64,000 bases of DNA, taken from assembly GCA_905220665.1 (NCBI GenBank), contig CAJNAR010000039.1, forward strand, positions 1-64,000, read 5' to 3'. Below are positions 30,989 through 42,929 of this stretch, in pieces. The stretch comes from Albugo candida. Its lineage: Eukaryota > Oomycota > Peronosporomycetes > Albuginales > Albuginaceae. The notes beneath the pieces are model-generated. The model worked only from the letters and a program-made list of their open reading frames with translations. It searched no databases and was not told the DNA's origin. The stretch's first letter is position 1, and every line of letters begins with the position of its first letter. The translations under genes were made by a program, and so were the position numbers.

Positions 30989-33900
30989 GAGATGTCAAAA
31001 TGAGATATTAATTTTTGTTCCCGCTTTCTTTGATAATCTGCTTGATTTGCGCTGCATATTATGAACAATACTTATGTCATGCTACTTAGTGTAATCAATT
31101 ACACAACAAGCCATCTTCCACCTGAGGGCTTACAAGTCCATAGATCAAAACGATATGAGAACTTGCTGCTTTATCGTTTGGGCAGTACACAGCACCGACA
31201 AGTTGATAAGAGCTTAAACCGGATCAACTTCAGATCTGATCTTCTTCTCTTGACATTAAAGCTTAACTACCCAGCAGCTTTTCTTACGCGCATCAAATGA
31301 ATACACTTGCGTCGACCGTATTATCCGGAATTGATTTTCAGTACTACCATTGCTCGAGCAATAGGATTCTGACAATGGTGAATATGTACGAACTCAAAAA
31401 TGAGTCGAGCTGTGAACCAAAGTCACGTGTAAGGGCCTGCGCACGAACACTACATAGTCGGTGAAGCTTTTCTAAATTTCAAGGCCCGAAACGGGATTGT
31501 TTGAAAAAAGGCCCAATTCTCCGGATCACTACATCCTGTTTCCTTATGCATACATGGTGTTAATGTCAAGTGCTCTCATCTCTGTTGACTTGAATCTTCT
31601 AAATGCTTCACAATCGGCAGCAGCTACATTTGATCGATCAAGCGTTATGTGAAGGTTTTCTTGCTCATTCATGTACGACCATCCTAGATGCGATGCTCTG
31701 ATTGTATCTAGGTTAATGCTGATGTTTCGCCAAGCTATCCTGATATAATGCAACGAATTTATTGCCCAGTGTACTGATAGAAACTCCTGATCGTATGTTA
31801 TTGGACACTATAGCGATAATTATCCTATTCTTTCCATTTTCGCTGACGGATGGCTGACGAAGTGACTGGATAGATTAACATTATCGATTTGTATGTGACA
31901 TCGATTCGATTGGATTTGCTTAATGGGCTAAAGCGACCGGCATACCTGCAGCATCATGAACAGGTATTTTCCCTTTTTCGTTGATCAAGAAAACGTATAT
32001 CGACCGGTCGAAATGATTTTGCAGGAGCGTTTCGGTGAATTTCGGGAGGAGCAAAATGAAAGTGCCGATGAATGAGCACATGCTGGACAATCTACTATCT
32101 CAAACTCCGGTTATTTTCATCCTATCAATAAAGATATAGGCCGAATGTGTACGAGATTGGTAGAGCGCTATTTGAAAATGTCATTCATGGAGCATCTGGA
32201 CTGAGTTTCTTTACCAGCAATGCGCTCGTCATAATGTTTGAATATTGACATCTCCACTTACAGCCAAACATTACTCTACATCTCAAGCTTTTGGACCATT
32301 CTGACACTCAACTTATCTGGAGACTCGCTTGAGCATTATTAGCATGCCAATGTCTATTTCGAACCGGTGACAATATAAGCGGGAGCAGCATGTCTTGATA
32401 GACTTATTCATGATACATAGCGAACTATTGGAAACTCTTGATCCTGCCTTTTATGCGATATGGATGGCCTGCGCACAAACTCGTTTCCTTTGGTGTCCGA
32501 ATGCTTGACAAACATCATTTCTGCAACTGAAACAATGGGACAAGTACTAGACGAATGTGCTAAAAGAATCTCGGTTCTTTATCGCCAGGACCACTAGTAT
32601 TGACCGTTGACTTCGCTCGCTATTTGTCGAATGAATCAGCTCGTAAGGTAGTTCAAGGGTGGTTCTCATATTGGATGCTGGCAATATGTAAAAAAGCAAT
32701 AGTAATATGCGACGTGCTGGATGGCCCTGTCCCTCGTCCAGCCAAGTTGCTTATCAAGTTGGTGAAGATGTCATTCGAATTCAAAATGTGCGGTATAGTA
32801 TAAACAGCTGCTCGTATAGAGAGGATTCAATGACTACGAAGCATCTATTTGCTTCTATATACCTTTCCGTTATTCCATCTTGAGTGCATATGAGCATGTC
32901 TAACCTTAGCCTAGCAACTCGGTTCCTTGATAGTGCTGAAGTGCAGAAGGATATTCTCTTGAGCAGCACTAAGGTCGTAGGTTTTGACGGCGGACTGTAA
33001 AAAGACTATATTGTTCGTATGATATCAATTGCCGGCAGTGTCGACAATTTTACACTGGTTACTCCTCGAATTTTGCGTTACAATAACCCGAGTTCAAACG
33101 AATAATAGCCACTTCGATCGGACTGCGCAGCCGCTTTAATTGACATCAAGATGTTGACTTTGTTGAGATAGAACATCAATACTTAAAATGTCACACTTAG
33201 AGCCACATGTTTATGAGTATATAGCAACAAACTACGACGAGCTCTAGCTGGCATGCGGGTCAAAAGTAATTGGTGAATCATGTTCATTGCAACGTAATAT
33301 TGATCTATTGGTATTGGCTTGTATGACATAAGGACTATATTGAGGGTAATCGTATCGAGATGAATTTGATATTGAGTGCCTTTGCGCGGGTCATGTTGCC
33401 GGCAGCCTCACTTGGACTGTAGCGGCTGTCGCTCCCACTTTTCGTGATGAAAGTCAAATTAAAATCCTTTGCCGGCTCTTCGCGAGTAATCTCGAAGAAA
33501 AGTAATCCGTCTGCATTTGTGTAAATATCTTCAGGAGAAAATCCAGCCAGGACGCATTCGTGAATTGCTTAGCGCGAACAGCGAACTTGATTTTCCAAAA
33601 CAAAAACGTTTGCCGGCAATGACATCCCATAAAGTCAATGACTTGCGTGAATTGTAGCGAACTTTTTCCGTGGGAGCATGGAGTTGTCTTTGATGAAGTG
33701 ACGAGGCTGCATCCCGATGGACCCGTGCCACTCTTAGCTATAATTGACGGGAATACATCACGGAAAGAGAGGAGAAATCTCATGGAGAACAAAATGAGGG
33801 TGGCATTATTATAATCAGAACACCTTCCTGCACTCATGTTGGTGCCAAATAGCATGGAATGGGATCCATAGTCGTATATATACTACGTGAATTCAATATG

Positions 33901-35374
33901 GGACGCTCTACAAGCCTTTTTACCTGTTGCATATCAGCCACACGAGAATGAACGTCAGGATAGCTTCATTGATTACACTTACATAACTTCCATCGTACCC
34001 AGCACGATGGTCTCAGAGATCTGTCCACTTGGAAAACGAGGGGCGCGGAGTATTTAGAAGCAGCGGCGGGGTGTTGAGGTAATTAGCGATCTGTAAGCGC
34101 ATCTCGCTACCGACAATAGATGTCTTATCAGCATGACCTAGTGAGTCCTGATCTGCTGTGGCCGCGCATACAATTAGATCGGATTTTGTCCGCTTGGCTG
34201 TACTCGGTAGTCATCGGTTCATAATTGCTATATTGATTGCAAAACCATTCTTGGCTGTAGCTTGAAAGGCATCCTTATTTGGAATCGAAGTTCATCCGAT
34301 CGCCAACTATTCCGCTTTCATCCGAGCTAAGTGCACTAATTCTATAAAATCTGATCCTTTGGGCATGGGTAGTATTCCGAAAATCAGGCCTGATGTTGAC
34401 CGACGATCATCCGTTGTCTATAGAGGCTCTTATTTGTAAAACTTTTGAATTTTCACCGTTGGACTGTATACAGTACAGAGACTGATAATATTCCTCCCTA
34501 ACACGTAGCCCTCATTGTAATTTGATAATTTGATCCAGTAAACAGGCGATGTGAAATTCTAATTGTGATCCTCTCAGAGACTTGTAGATCGCTTTCTGAA
34601 ACTGCAAGCCAGATCATGCACTAATAAGCTTAGTTTTCTTCACCTATGTCATGTTTTCATGTGGCAAAAGAACCTGTTTCTTCATGATGTTGCGCAAATC
34701 CTCTGTGACAATGAATCACTATCTTTGCGATGCGGTACAATTATTCATTCCCAATTATAGACTTTGTGGCGTCTGTATCAGCTTGTTAGAGATTTTCGTA
34801 AATTATAATAGGACAGGTACTCGATCCTTGATCAATTGACAATTTCACCGACCTTACGCTAGCCGCACTCCGTTACCAGTAATCGATCAACTTCAAGAAC
34901 AATGTTCTATACAAACTTTTCTGGTGTTTGTGTAAGGGTGCAGTTCACAAATATGACACTTTATCACTCAAACGGAGTGGACTGCAATACGCACATTATT
35001 TGACCTTATTGTCACCTTCAGTATCACAAATCAACGGATTTTTGTTTACAAGAGAATTTACCACGAAATGGTCGAATGATTCTTATAATGATGTCACTAA
35101 CTAGTGGATATGCTGAAGTTGCTCTTCAAGGATTTGAATGCTTCTCGTAATATCGTGATTCTAATCGATATTTTGCAACACCATTCAGAAGTTTAGATAG
35201 GGTTGAAACTTTGACCATCCTTTCGAGACTGAAAGATATGAATAAGGTGACTAATCACAGCGGAATAAGAAGTACCGAAGAGCTGGACTATAAATACAAT
35301 TCAGCATCCATTTCAACAAGCCTAGCAGTAATATTTTCAAATTAACTACAGCACCGACTACCACTCGTTAACAC
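30989..35374. other. No recognised gene; scattered decayed coding-like tracts
   Basis: Many short frames but nothing with a known motif. Some plus-strand stretches read like protein for 40-60 codons without a start, for example about 33640-33800 (LHPDGPVPLLAIIDGN) and 33871-34054 (AYQPHENERQDSFIDY). They may be remnants of an old gene. I could not identify a family. Confidence 0.4.
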
Positions 35375-35561
35375 TCTTGTAAATGTTGGGTACGTTGTTC
35401 ACGGCAAAAGCTATTTTGTGTAGTATGTTTGTCCTTACCTGGTATTCTTTCTCTTCTATGCCTTACTGTCCATCTTTACCGAGATGCAATTCTCTCTGGC
35501 TCTAGCTGAATTTTGTAAGTAACGTGCAACTATTCCTATACCTATCTGCCGAGATCTGACA
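35375..35561 (-). repeat. LTR of copia element 1 (3' LTR)
   Basis: Starts TCTTGTAAATG (the G of the expected TG is changed to C) and ends ATCTGACA on the plus strand. It aligns with 41525-41711 over its full 187 bp. The purine-rich minus-strand sequence GGAAGAGGCGGC lies just inside and fits a PPT. Confidence 0.8.
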
Positions 35562-36233
35562 GCCGCCTCTTCCGTGCTCATCGAATATCTCTGGTTAGCT
35601 TTTTTCTTCATCTCGAAGTCCTGTAACTTACACTCCAAGCTCACGAGTACGCGCAAACTTGCAATCCTTGCTGGGTCGAGTACTTTTTTTGTCAGCATGT
35701 CTGCGAGAATCTGCTCCGAGTACACGTATTGCACGAGCACAATGCCGCGTCTGGCTCAGTCGCACACGAACTTGTGCCGTAAATCAACGTGTTTAGCCTT
35801 GATCGATGACGCCTCCTCTTCAATTTGCTTGATGTCCGCCTGTTTATCCACATGCATTAGCATGGTCAGAGCCGGCACCATATTAAATTCGCTCAGCATC
35901 TTACCGATGCCGAGCAAATCGCGCGAGGTTTCCGAAGCAGAAACAAACTCAACTTCCATAGTCGACAAGGAAACGTCGCCCTATTTTTTGTGCTAAACTT
36001 ACTGGCATGCCGTTAAGCAAAACGACGTTTCCGGTAAGCGAATTGCGGTTCTTCTTGTCCCTAGCAAAATCTGCGTCGCTGAATGACTCAAATGTCGGAG
36101 TCTTCTGCACTTCAACTCTTGGTGTCATCCGCAGTTTCAGTCCTTGAGTCCCTTTTCGGTCGCGCGCAATGTGCTTCGCCAGCTTCCAATCGTGAACGCG
36201 CGGCTGGTGCTTTTGGCGCGTCGCTTTGTGCAC
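35456..36233 (-). pseudogene. Copia RNase H domain
   Basis: The minus strand reads FSDADFARDKKNRNSLTGNV (first RNase H block with the catalytic Asp), MEVEFVSASETSRDLLGIGKML, HVDLRHKFVCD and EQILADMLTKKVL. These are the standard copia RNase H end blocks, spread over three frames. The original stop lies inside the LTR. Confidence 0.85.
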
Positions 36234-36239
36234 AAAGAA

Positions 36240-37160
36240 CTACCCATCTAGCCGCATGCACCGCGCCACCCACAGCAGACTTCCAACAAGCGACTGAGAG
36301 TCCATTATTGATGGTTTCCAGCCTCGCTCGTCGTCCAGGGAAGCGCGCTGACTTCGTCCTCCACCGCGTAATAGTCGGCTACAATAGTCGAAAGCGTCGA
36401 GTTTTTTTACAAGCTCATGCACGCGGAGTAAGTCTTTATTAGCCTCCTCCTGATCCAGAACATAGGAGCCGTCTTTGTCAGGTGATACGCGCATACCTAA
36501 AACCTTTGACACTTCCGAGGTCCTCGATCGACAGCGAGACGAGGCTGACAAAAAGACGATCAACAGATTCAGCGCTAGAGCTGGTTGTCAGCAGGTCATC
36601 GACATATACGCCGACCACGACGACGTCTTCACCATCTTGTTTGCGATACAAATACATGTCCTCAACGCACTGTTTGTATCCCACCTCAGTGAGTCTCGCA
36701 TGTAGCAATTGACTCCACACGCGCTCCGCTTGCTTTTATCTGTATAGGAACTTATGCAGATTCAGCAAGAAATCTCTTGCTTCTTGCGCCGAGATTCTCT
36801 AGCGTCTTTTCGTCTATGTCCATCCCGCGAGGAATTTGCAGGTAAATCTCGAGGTGATTTTCTTTGCCGGCCTTGACATACGCATTCGGTATGTCTCCGT
36901 GCTTTGCCGGTACTTTCCATGTCGCCGCGAGCGCCAGTATCACTTTCACTGTCGACATGTGCATATCCTCAGCGAAAGTGAGACTTTAGTCCACTCCCAG
37001 GATTTGGTCGTTTCCGCACGCGGCTAATCGCGCTTTGAGCCTTTCTTTGTTTCCTTCTGCATCCGTTTTTGCCTTGTAGACCCATTTCGTGTGGAGAGCG
37101 TTGCTGTTATCTGAGCGCTTGATCAGCGTCCACACACCGTTATCCTCGAGGGCCTTCAGC
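36240..37160 (-). pseudogene. Copia reverse transcriptase
   Basis: The minus strand reads HGDIPNAYVKAGKENHLEIY and QIPRGMD (36964-36752), then VVVVGVYVDDLLTTSSS (36720-36478; YVDD is the catalytic site), then KVLGMRVSPDKDGSYVLDQ (36563-36240). All are canonical copia RT blocks. Frame breaks separate them. Confidence 0.85.
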
Positions 37161-37170
37161 TCTTATAGCA

Positions 37171-38189
37171 TTGCCTTCTTCCAGTCATCACGCTTTGAGA
37201 TGCGCATCGCGTCGGTATAGTTCTTCGGATCGCGCTGAACAACGTGGTTCACCACGATTGAACCTTGAGCTGACTTCTCTTTTTCGTCAGCCGCCGCTGC
37301 GCGTTCAGACATCACCCGAGTGCTATATGAGGCACGCTTCCACTGTTTTCCCCTTGTGGGCGCTCTTTATTCTCGTAACCGGAGACGCGATCCCACATGT
37401 AGTGACTTGAGTCCCTGTTATAGATGCAGGCAACTCCACTTGGTGTTCAAACTTCAATGAGCGAAGCAACTGACTGTTTTGCTTCTCTCTATGCGTCTCG
37501 ATGTTCATAACTTGCTACGTCGTCACGATCTTGTTATCTTTCTGCAGAAACACGCAAAAAACTTTGTTTCGTAGCTGATTCCGATGACGACGCCAACCTG
37601 CGATCTCTGCGTAGGCGACTTTTTTTCGTAGGTCTATGTATACCGCGCAGGTGCTCCCAAAAACAACAATGTCTCGAAGATCTGACGCTCTGTTCGTCAG
37701 AATTTGCGCGTCTTGTGCCCTCTCGAGTCGGACTCCTGTTCAGGATGTACGTGGCGTACTCACGGCGTCTCACCAAAATTTAAGTGGCAGCCGGCTGGCA
37801 AAGATCATGGTGCGCGCCATGATAAGTATCGTCCTGTGCATGCGCGCGGCCTTGCAGTTTGAAGCTTCAATCCAATCAACAGACACGTTTTCGCCGGTGT
37901 CCGCTCGCAAGTGCTTGTTCTTTGTCTGCTTCCCTTCTTTGCACGAAGTACAGGCCTTCCTCTTTTGGTTCGTGATCTTGATGTCAGATCCTGGTGTCTT
38001 CGCCATTTTTCGATCGTGTCGAGCGATAGGTGTCCCATCCGAGCTTGAATATGCATCAAAGATCCGCACTGCACATCAGCTGCTGGCTTTCTAGATCCTG
38101 CGGTGGTAAGCATAGCCATCAAAATATCTGATGACCTCTTTCGGCGCATAGCTATCACCGTTGTTTGCACGTACAGTATTTTTGGACCT
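37171..38189 (-). pseudogene. Copia GAG-pre-integrase and integrase (partial)
   Basis: The minus strand holds ARMGHLSLDTIEKMAKTP (pre-integrase) and KACTSCKEGKQTKN (zinc-binding end) near 38070-37900. It continues with VSVDWIEASN (altered catalytic start) and, at 37776-37534, YATYILNRSPTREG with CCFWEHLRGIHRP. The central D,D,E core is much eroded, and parts appear deleted. Confidence 0.75.
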
Positions 38190-38190
38190 A

Positions 38191-39770
38191 CACTCCGCGC
38201 CATAAAGATAGGGACACGTGTCTTTCTTATAAAAAGATGTGAGAAAAGTTTAGATTGATTGCACTATACATACATTAGATTAAAATAAGCACGGCGGTTT
38301 GGAATCTTTACGTAAAGTCAGAATTGGATTTTTCAGTCCATAGTTATGAGCAAAAAAGTGAAAATAGGCCGCGTCAAAATGATAAGGAACACCTGTTATA
38401 TTGCGCGTTCCTCGACTTTGAACACTGCATTTATGCTCCAAGAGTGGTGCTAGTAGTGTGTCTTTAAACCCTTTAGCTCAATGAACTCCAAGCAGCGATC
38501 GCTCATCAATTTTAAGAGCGCATGTAGCCGTTCTTGACTGATTTCTGACCACGCTTCCCTGACTGCCGCTTCAAGCTCGCCAACCGAGTGATATTGGCGC
38601 CTGTTACCGTAAACAGAACGCGCAATGTCACCCCAGAGATTCTCTATCGGATTTAGGTCCGGCGAAAGAGACGGCCACTTCATCAAATTGAGTTTGAGGT
38701 CCTTGAGAAAGGCACTGGTCGATTTAAATGCATGGATACTTGCGTTATCATGCTAAAATTCGTAGCCATCTTGATGTTCACGATCTGCGAAAGGTAATAG
38801 ATGGTTAGATAACGTCTACTGGTAGTCAAACTAGTTCTGACGACCATTCAATGTGGCCAAGAATGTCAACCTTTTTGCGCAGAAACCGCCCCAGACCATG
38901 ATGCCACCCCCTCCACTTTGACGGCTATAAAATGTCCTTGCTTCAAGCCGGATATCGTGCCAATAATACTTGCAACCATCTGGTCCGTCCAGCGTGAACC
39001 GCTTCTTGTCTGAAAAGATGATCCGGTCCCAGTCAGTGCAATCCTTGAGCTTCTGTTTGGCCCATTCAAGTCGTGCCGTGTGGTGGCGCTTCGTGAGTTT
39101 CGGTGTGGGTTTCATTTTCTTGTAGACAAGATGAGGCGCTTGCTGGAGCAAGCGCTGAACGGTCCTCTTGCTCACCTGTGGGCTCACGGTGTTGGCGATG
39201 GCAGCAGTGGACAAATCACCGCTGATTGCGGCATTGATGATGCACCGCACATCACGCGGTCCGAGTTTCGGCTTCCTTCCTGGGCTCTTTTTCATTCCAT
39301 AGCCTTCAGGATTTCTTAGGTAAGCTTGGACGACGTTTGTGGAGCGCCCTAGGCTCGCAGCAATCGTCCGTAGAGTTTCTTTGTTTGACCTGAGGGCATC
39401 AATTTGCCCTTACTCGTACTCGGTCAGAGCCGGCTTTCGCCCCATGGCTTCGCTTTAAAAACACTAAACTCGACTATGAGCACGCAGAAAACATTCAGAA
39501 GATCCCCATCCATGTTGACTAAAGGCGAAGAAAGTGCGTTGTCTACCTGTGTGGTCGTGTGGTGGTGGTGTACACTATCAATATGTCACGCAGGTCTGTG
39601 TACCTTCCCGCCAAATTTACCACTTCCACTTATCCGATCAACACAAACAAAAAGCCAAAATGATTGGCTCAACGTAGGAAAATGTTTTATTCAATCAGTA
39701 GTCAAAACAAAGCAAAAATAAGCACAATTCAGAAAATAATAGGTTGTCCCTATATTTATGGCGCGGAGTG
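38191..39770 (-). mobile_element. Tc1/mariner transposon, full length, inside copia element 1
   Basis: Bounded by inverted repeats of at least 27 bp: left CACTCCGCGCCATAAAGATA, right the matching inverse ending GGCGCGGAGTG. TA flanks both ends (38189-38190 and 39771-39772), which is the Tc1/mariner target rule. Size is 1580 bp. The element carries one transposase gene on the minus strand. Confidence 0.95.
38450..39295 (-). pseudogene. Tc1 transposase (DD34E), stop and frameshift
   Basis: A cut-and-paste transposase. The N-terminal part (ATG at 39295) has a helix-turn-helix region (GPRDVRCIINAAISGDLS, TAAIANTV...KRTVQRLL). WDRIIFSDKKRF gives the first catalytic Asp and GGIMVWGGF follows. After a frame break near 38830 the sense resumes as GYEF, a TAG, then HDNASIHAF with the second Asp. 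PSLSPDLNPIENLWG carries the Glu. By count 34 residues lie between the second D and E, so DD34E. The C-terminus runs to 38450. Apart from the stop and shift the protein looks complete (about 290 residues). Confidence 0.9.
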
Positions 39771-39928
39771 TATTACTTCTCATTTTAGAAAAAAAATAAA
39801 ATTTTATCTTTTTTAATAAAAGTTTATCATTTTCTAAAAAATACCGTTCGTCTGCATAGTAACGTCAAAGGATATCCCTCCGTCGCACTAGCGAGCGACT
39901 TGATCCATTGTTTACGACCCCTAACCCT

Positions 39929-40294
39929 TTATTTCTCAATACTCCCGTAGGAGATGATGTTGCGCGCATGCTGCGGCACCAGATATACGTTCGTGACCGT
40001 GATCGTTCGCTTTTTACCATCCGCAATTACTTGTAAGCGAACACTTCCAGCACTGGTGATCTTGAACGACTCAAAGTCTTTCATCGAGATCTCGTGATCG
40101 CACTTTTCAGCGTCGTGTATCATCGACGCGTCATTCAACAAGTGCCTGCTTGCACCGCTGTTCATAATCCAGTCGCTTGGTTTACTGTCGTTAACATCAT
40201 CGATAGCATTCAAAGACTCAGTTTGCGCCTTGTATCTACGCCCACCGCGTGTTACACAGTTGCGTGGTTTGTTTCTTCCGATTGCGAGCACCAT
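39929..40294 (-). pseudogene. Copia protease (catalytic Asp changed to Asn)
   Basis: The frame reads SDWIMNSGASRHLLND, in which the usual WxxDSGAS of copia proteases has Asn for the catalytic Asp. Further on come FKITSAGSVRLQVIADG and VYLVPQHARNIISYGSIEK, the standard protease end before the pre-integrase domain. The Asp-to-Asn change alone would kill the enzyme. Confidence 0.8.
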
Positions 40295-40452
40295 ATCGCC
40301 ATCCTGCTGTTCGCATCACTTATGTGGGTACCTTTCACCATACTTCAGCGATTTGCTCGAATAAGGCCAGTCTTTCCGCACTCAAAACATCTGATTGATT
40401 TCTTTCTCTAAGACGACGTCTTGACATGCGTGGCGACAACCTCACGCCCGAC

Positions 40453-41520
40453 CTATCCATCTCCTATCTCGATCGACTTCGCGAAGTGCGTCATCTCTTG
40501 AGCTTGTCGCAAGTAATCAGTTCGTGTCGGGTCGTACTTGTATCGCATCACATTCATGAGCTCTGGGGACGCGTGATGAACGATGTGGTCCAGTAGCAGG
40601 GAGTTTGTACCCCCTCGTGTGTCGCTGACCGCTATCAGGTACAAGAAATGCTCTCCCCGCGACCTTTTAGCAGCCTCTTTTTCGCTCGAAGAGTTTCATG
40701 GAGTGGCCAGCCGTAATCTACGTCTTGAACTTCTCCAACAAGCGTCCCAACACATGGTCGAGCGTCCCTTGCTGGTTCCATCAGAAATCGACTTGCTTGT
40801 GATAGTCCATTTCGTCTGTACCAGCGATTTAGTGACCGAGCATGTCCACCCTGACACCTTCGCTCCAGCGAAATCCGCGCGATGCCTTGACCAAGTTGAC
40901 CTGTCGCAAAAATGTCTTTCCCGAACATATAAAACGGACCCCAAGCCACGATACAGCTCAGTGCCGTCAAACTTGCGAATAGTGAGCTTGCGCTGAGCTG
41001 CCATCGCTGTCACGTGGTACGGCGCTCCTTGCTGCTGAACTGGTGATACTGCACCAACTGGATAGCGCACCTGTCCCTACTTTATGGACGGTATCAATGA
41101 CCGCGTCACGAGAGATGAGAACAAGAATTCAACAAATTCGGTTGACGGTTCTTGCGCCTGCGCTTGAAATGCTGCTGGTTTGCGCTCCGGAGAGTTCCTC
41201 AGCACATCGACTGTCGTCGTCCTTGCGTCCATGTGCGCACCGAGAGCCGACGCGAATATTCCACTCTCTATCGCACCGCGAATGCGCTCATCCTCGTCGT
41301 TCCACATATGGGAAGTCTCCATCTTCTCTATGCAATCCGAGAGGGTGGCTAGGGCCGCGAGAATCTTTTCGTCTGTTGCCGAGCTCTTTTCACAAGCTGA
41401 CACGTCTCTAATGACAGCAGCGGTGCACGGTGTACTTGCTACGCGTGACGCCGAGGCCCTTGCGTGACCTGTTGATGCCGATACGCCCTTTCTATCGTCT
41501 GATACCGTTATTGGGCTCAT
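40453..41520 (-). pseudogene. Copia gag, frameshifted
   Basis: Starts at the ATG at 41520, just inside the 5' LTR. After about 140 residues of variable sequence comes the block QRKLTIRKFDGTELYRGLGS (about 41000), then FGKDF, GTLDHVLGRLLEKF and AGHSMKLFE across several frames. It ends as HIVHHASPELMNVMRYKYDP at 40644-40453. The gag at the right edge of the window (63659 onward) has the same block. The zinc knuckle was not found. Confidence 0.75.
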
Positions 41521-41524
41521 AACC
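41511..41524 (-). other. Copia primer binding site (half-tRNA-Met type)
   Basis: The minus strand reads GGTTATGAGCCCAA directly after the LTR end (TTTACAACA). Its complement, GGGCTCATAACC, is the anticodon arm of a methionine tRNA (CAT anticodon). Priming from a tRNA-Met half molecule is known for Drosophila copia. Confidence 0.75.
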
Positions 41525-41711
41525 TGTTGTAAATGCTGGGTGCGCCGTTGATGGCAAGACCGATTCTGTGTATTATGTTTGTCCTTATCTGCTCTTCTTT
41601 CTCTTCTATGCCATTCTTTCCACCTTTACCGAGCTGCAATTTTCTCTGGCTCTACCTGACTTTCGTAACTAACGTGCAACTATTCATTTACCTATCTGCC
41701 GAGCTCTGACA
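41525..41711 (-). repeat. LTR of copia element 1 (5' LTR)
   Basis: TGTTGTAAATG...CTCTGACA, 187 bp, the same length as the left LTR. Confidence 0.85.
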
Positions 41712-41790
41712 GCCGCCTCTTCCGTTTTCATCGAAATTCCTCGAATTCCACTTGCTCCTTCAGTTTTTCTCAACGTTTCCAAAAAACATC
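41712..41790 (-). mobile_element. 3' end remnant of another copy of copia element 1
   Basis: Directly to the right of the 5' LTR the minus strand reads ISMKTEEAAVRARQIG and the PPT-like GGAAGAGGCGGC, matching the 3' coding end of element 1 (35562-35650). So the LTR at 41525 is shared by two tandem copies, the right one almost completely lost. Confidence 0.7.
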
Positions 41791-42717
41791 ATCAAAACAT
41801 TATCTAATGCACTGGAAATAATGATGCCCATGTAAATAAACATCTGCTGATTTGCCCTTGTTTATGTGATATTAACGCTCTGGCACTGCCCAATGTTTTG
41901 ACGTAGACAAGTCCGACGAATTGGGTTGAATTGCGTCGTTTTAGAGGCATGACCACCACCGCAAGCATTATTCTGCAAACAAAACCAACGTTGATCACTG
42001 AAGACCGTCCTCTAATGTACTTCCCGTTCATGCCACGGCACACAGCGAGCAGTCGAGAATTTTTACTCCGTGGGTAGCCTTTATCGGTCCACATGACCTG
42101 CATTTCGATCTTCTGCCGTTCTTTCATACTTAAGAGGGAGCAACATATTTTGTAACCTGTCTCTATCCATCAAAAGAGTTGGCAGGGATGCGACTGTTGA
42201 AGCCCAGGTATTCAAACTGCGCGACGAAGAAGGTTCATCACTCGCAATCTTCTTTCCATTTTCTGATAGTGTTAATTGTTGACGTCGTGGAAGAATATAC
42301 GTGCTTAATCATCTAAAGATGTATCCAGTCTGGTTTTTACACTCGGCACAATTCTTGATTCAAGGTAATTGATTGAATCGGAACAAAATATCATCTCTAC
42401 CGCGATACTTATTGTCACCTAACAAAGACCTTCATCTTTCTATACGATAATACCAATGGCACGATGTGCTGATAGTTTTGCCGGAGTAATGAGTTTGCAT
42501 ATGAGGCGCATGAATTTACCATACACTTGACTCCCAATTAAGTCATTGTCGCAACAACCTTTGGTCGTCTGATTAGCCTAAGCACATTAATAGGCTTCAT
42601 GTCTAGCTTTAGTTGATGTCTCGATAGTGGATGCAGAGGTATGCTTTGACTTCCAAACAAGCTTTTGGCGTTTTAAATAGCTTGTTTGTAATGTGTTTGG
42701 CGGTGTATGCATCTGGA
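41791..42717. other. No recognised gene; one 107-codon minus-strand frame
   Basis: An ATG-initiated minus-strand frame at 42127-41804 (MKERQKIEMQVMWTDKGYP...) has no motif I know. I see nothing else to support in this stretch. Confidence 0.35.
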
Positions 42718-42928
42718 TGTGCGGACGTGAATGACTCGCAGATAGAGAACTCTACAACATAGGGGGTAAAATAAAATAGCGAATCAACCTTGAAATCTAG
42801 ACATGTACTTAGGTCGATAGTTCAACCAGATGAAGCGACCTAGCCGATTCTTCTGGAGGTCTTTCTTTAACTGCACTACAACAGCTGCTCAAAAAGAACG
42901 AAAACGTCGATCCATAGAAACAATGACA
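42718..42928 (-). repeat. LTR of copia element 2 (3' LTR)
   Basis: Matches 51230-51430 over about 200 bp with many substitutions and short indels. The left edge (TGTGCGGACG) and right edge (AATGACA) were chosen where similarity stops. Confidence 0.7.
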
Positions 42929-42929
42929 A

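Larger units (their letters stand above)
35375..41711 (-). mobile_element. Ty1/copia element 1, with nested Tc1 transposon
   Basis: Minus-strand copia element with two 187-bp LTRs (35375-35561, 41525-41711), a half-tRNA-type PBS, gag, protease, integrase, RT and RNase H in copia order (IN before RT). A complete Tc1 element (38191-39770) sits between protease and the GAG-pre-integrase region. Without it the element would be about 4.76 kb. Frames are broken in most domains. I could not find a target duplication: left of it is AACAC, while to the right the sequence continues into the 3' end of another copy. Confidence 0.85.

Noticed and set aside
30714..31068. Two minus-strand frames with FYTFTLLH repeats
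   Set aside because: They are the translation of the GTGTAAAA minisatellite.
41511..41711. A five-base target duplication for copia element 1
   Set aside because: The left flank is AACAC; the right flank is the 3' end of another copy, so no duplication is expected or seen.
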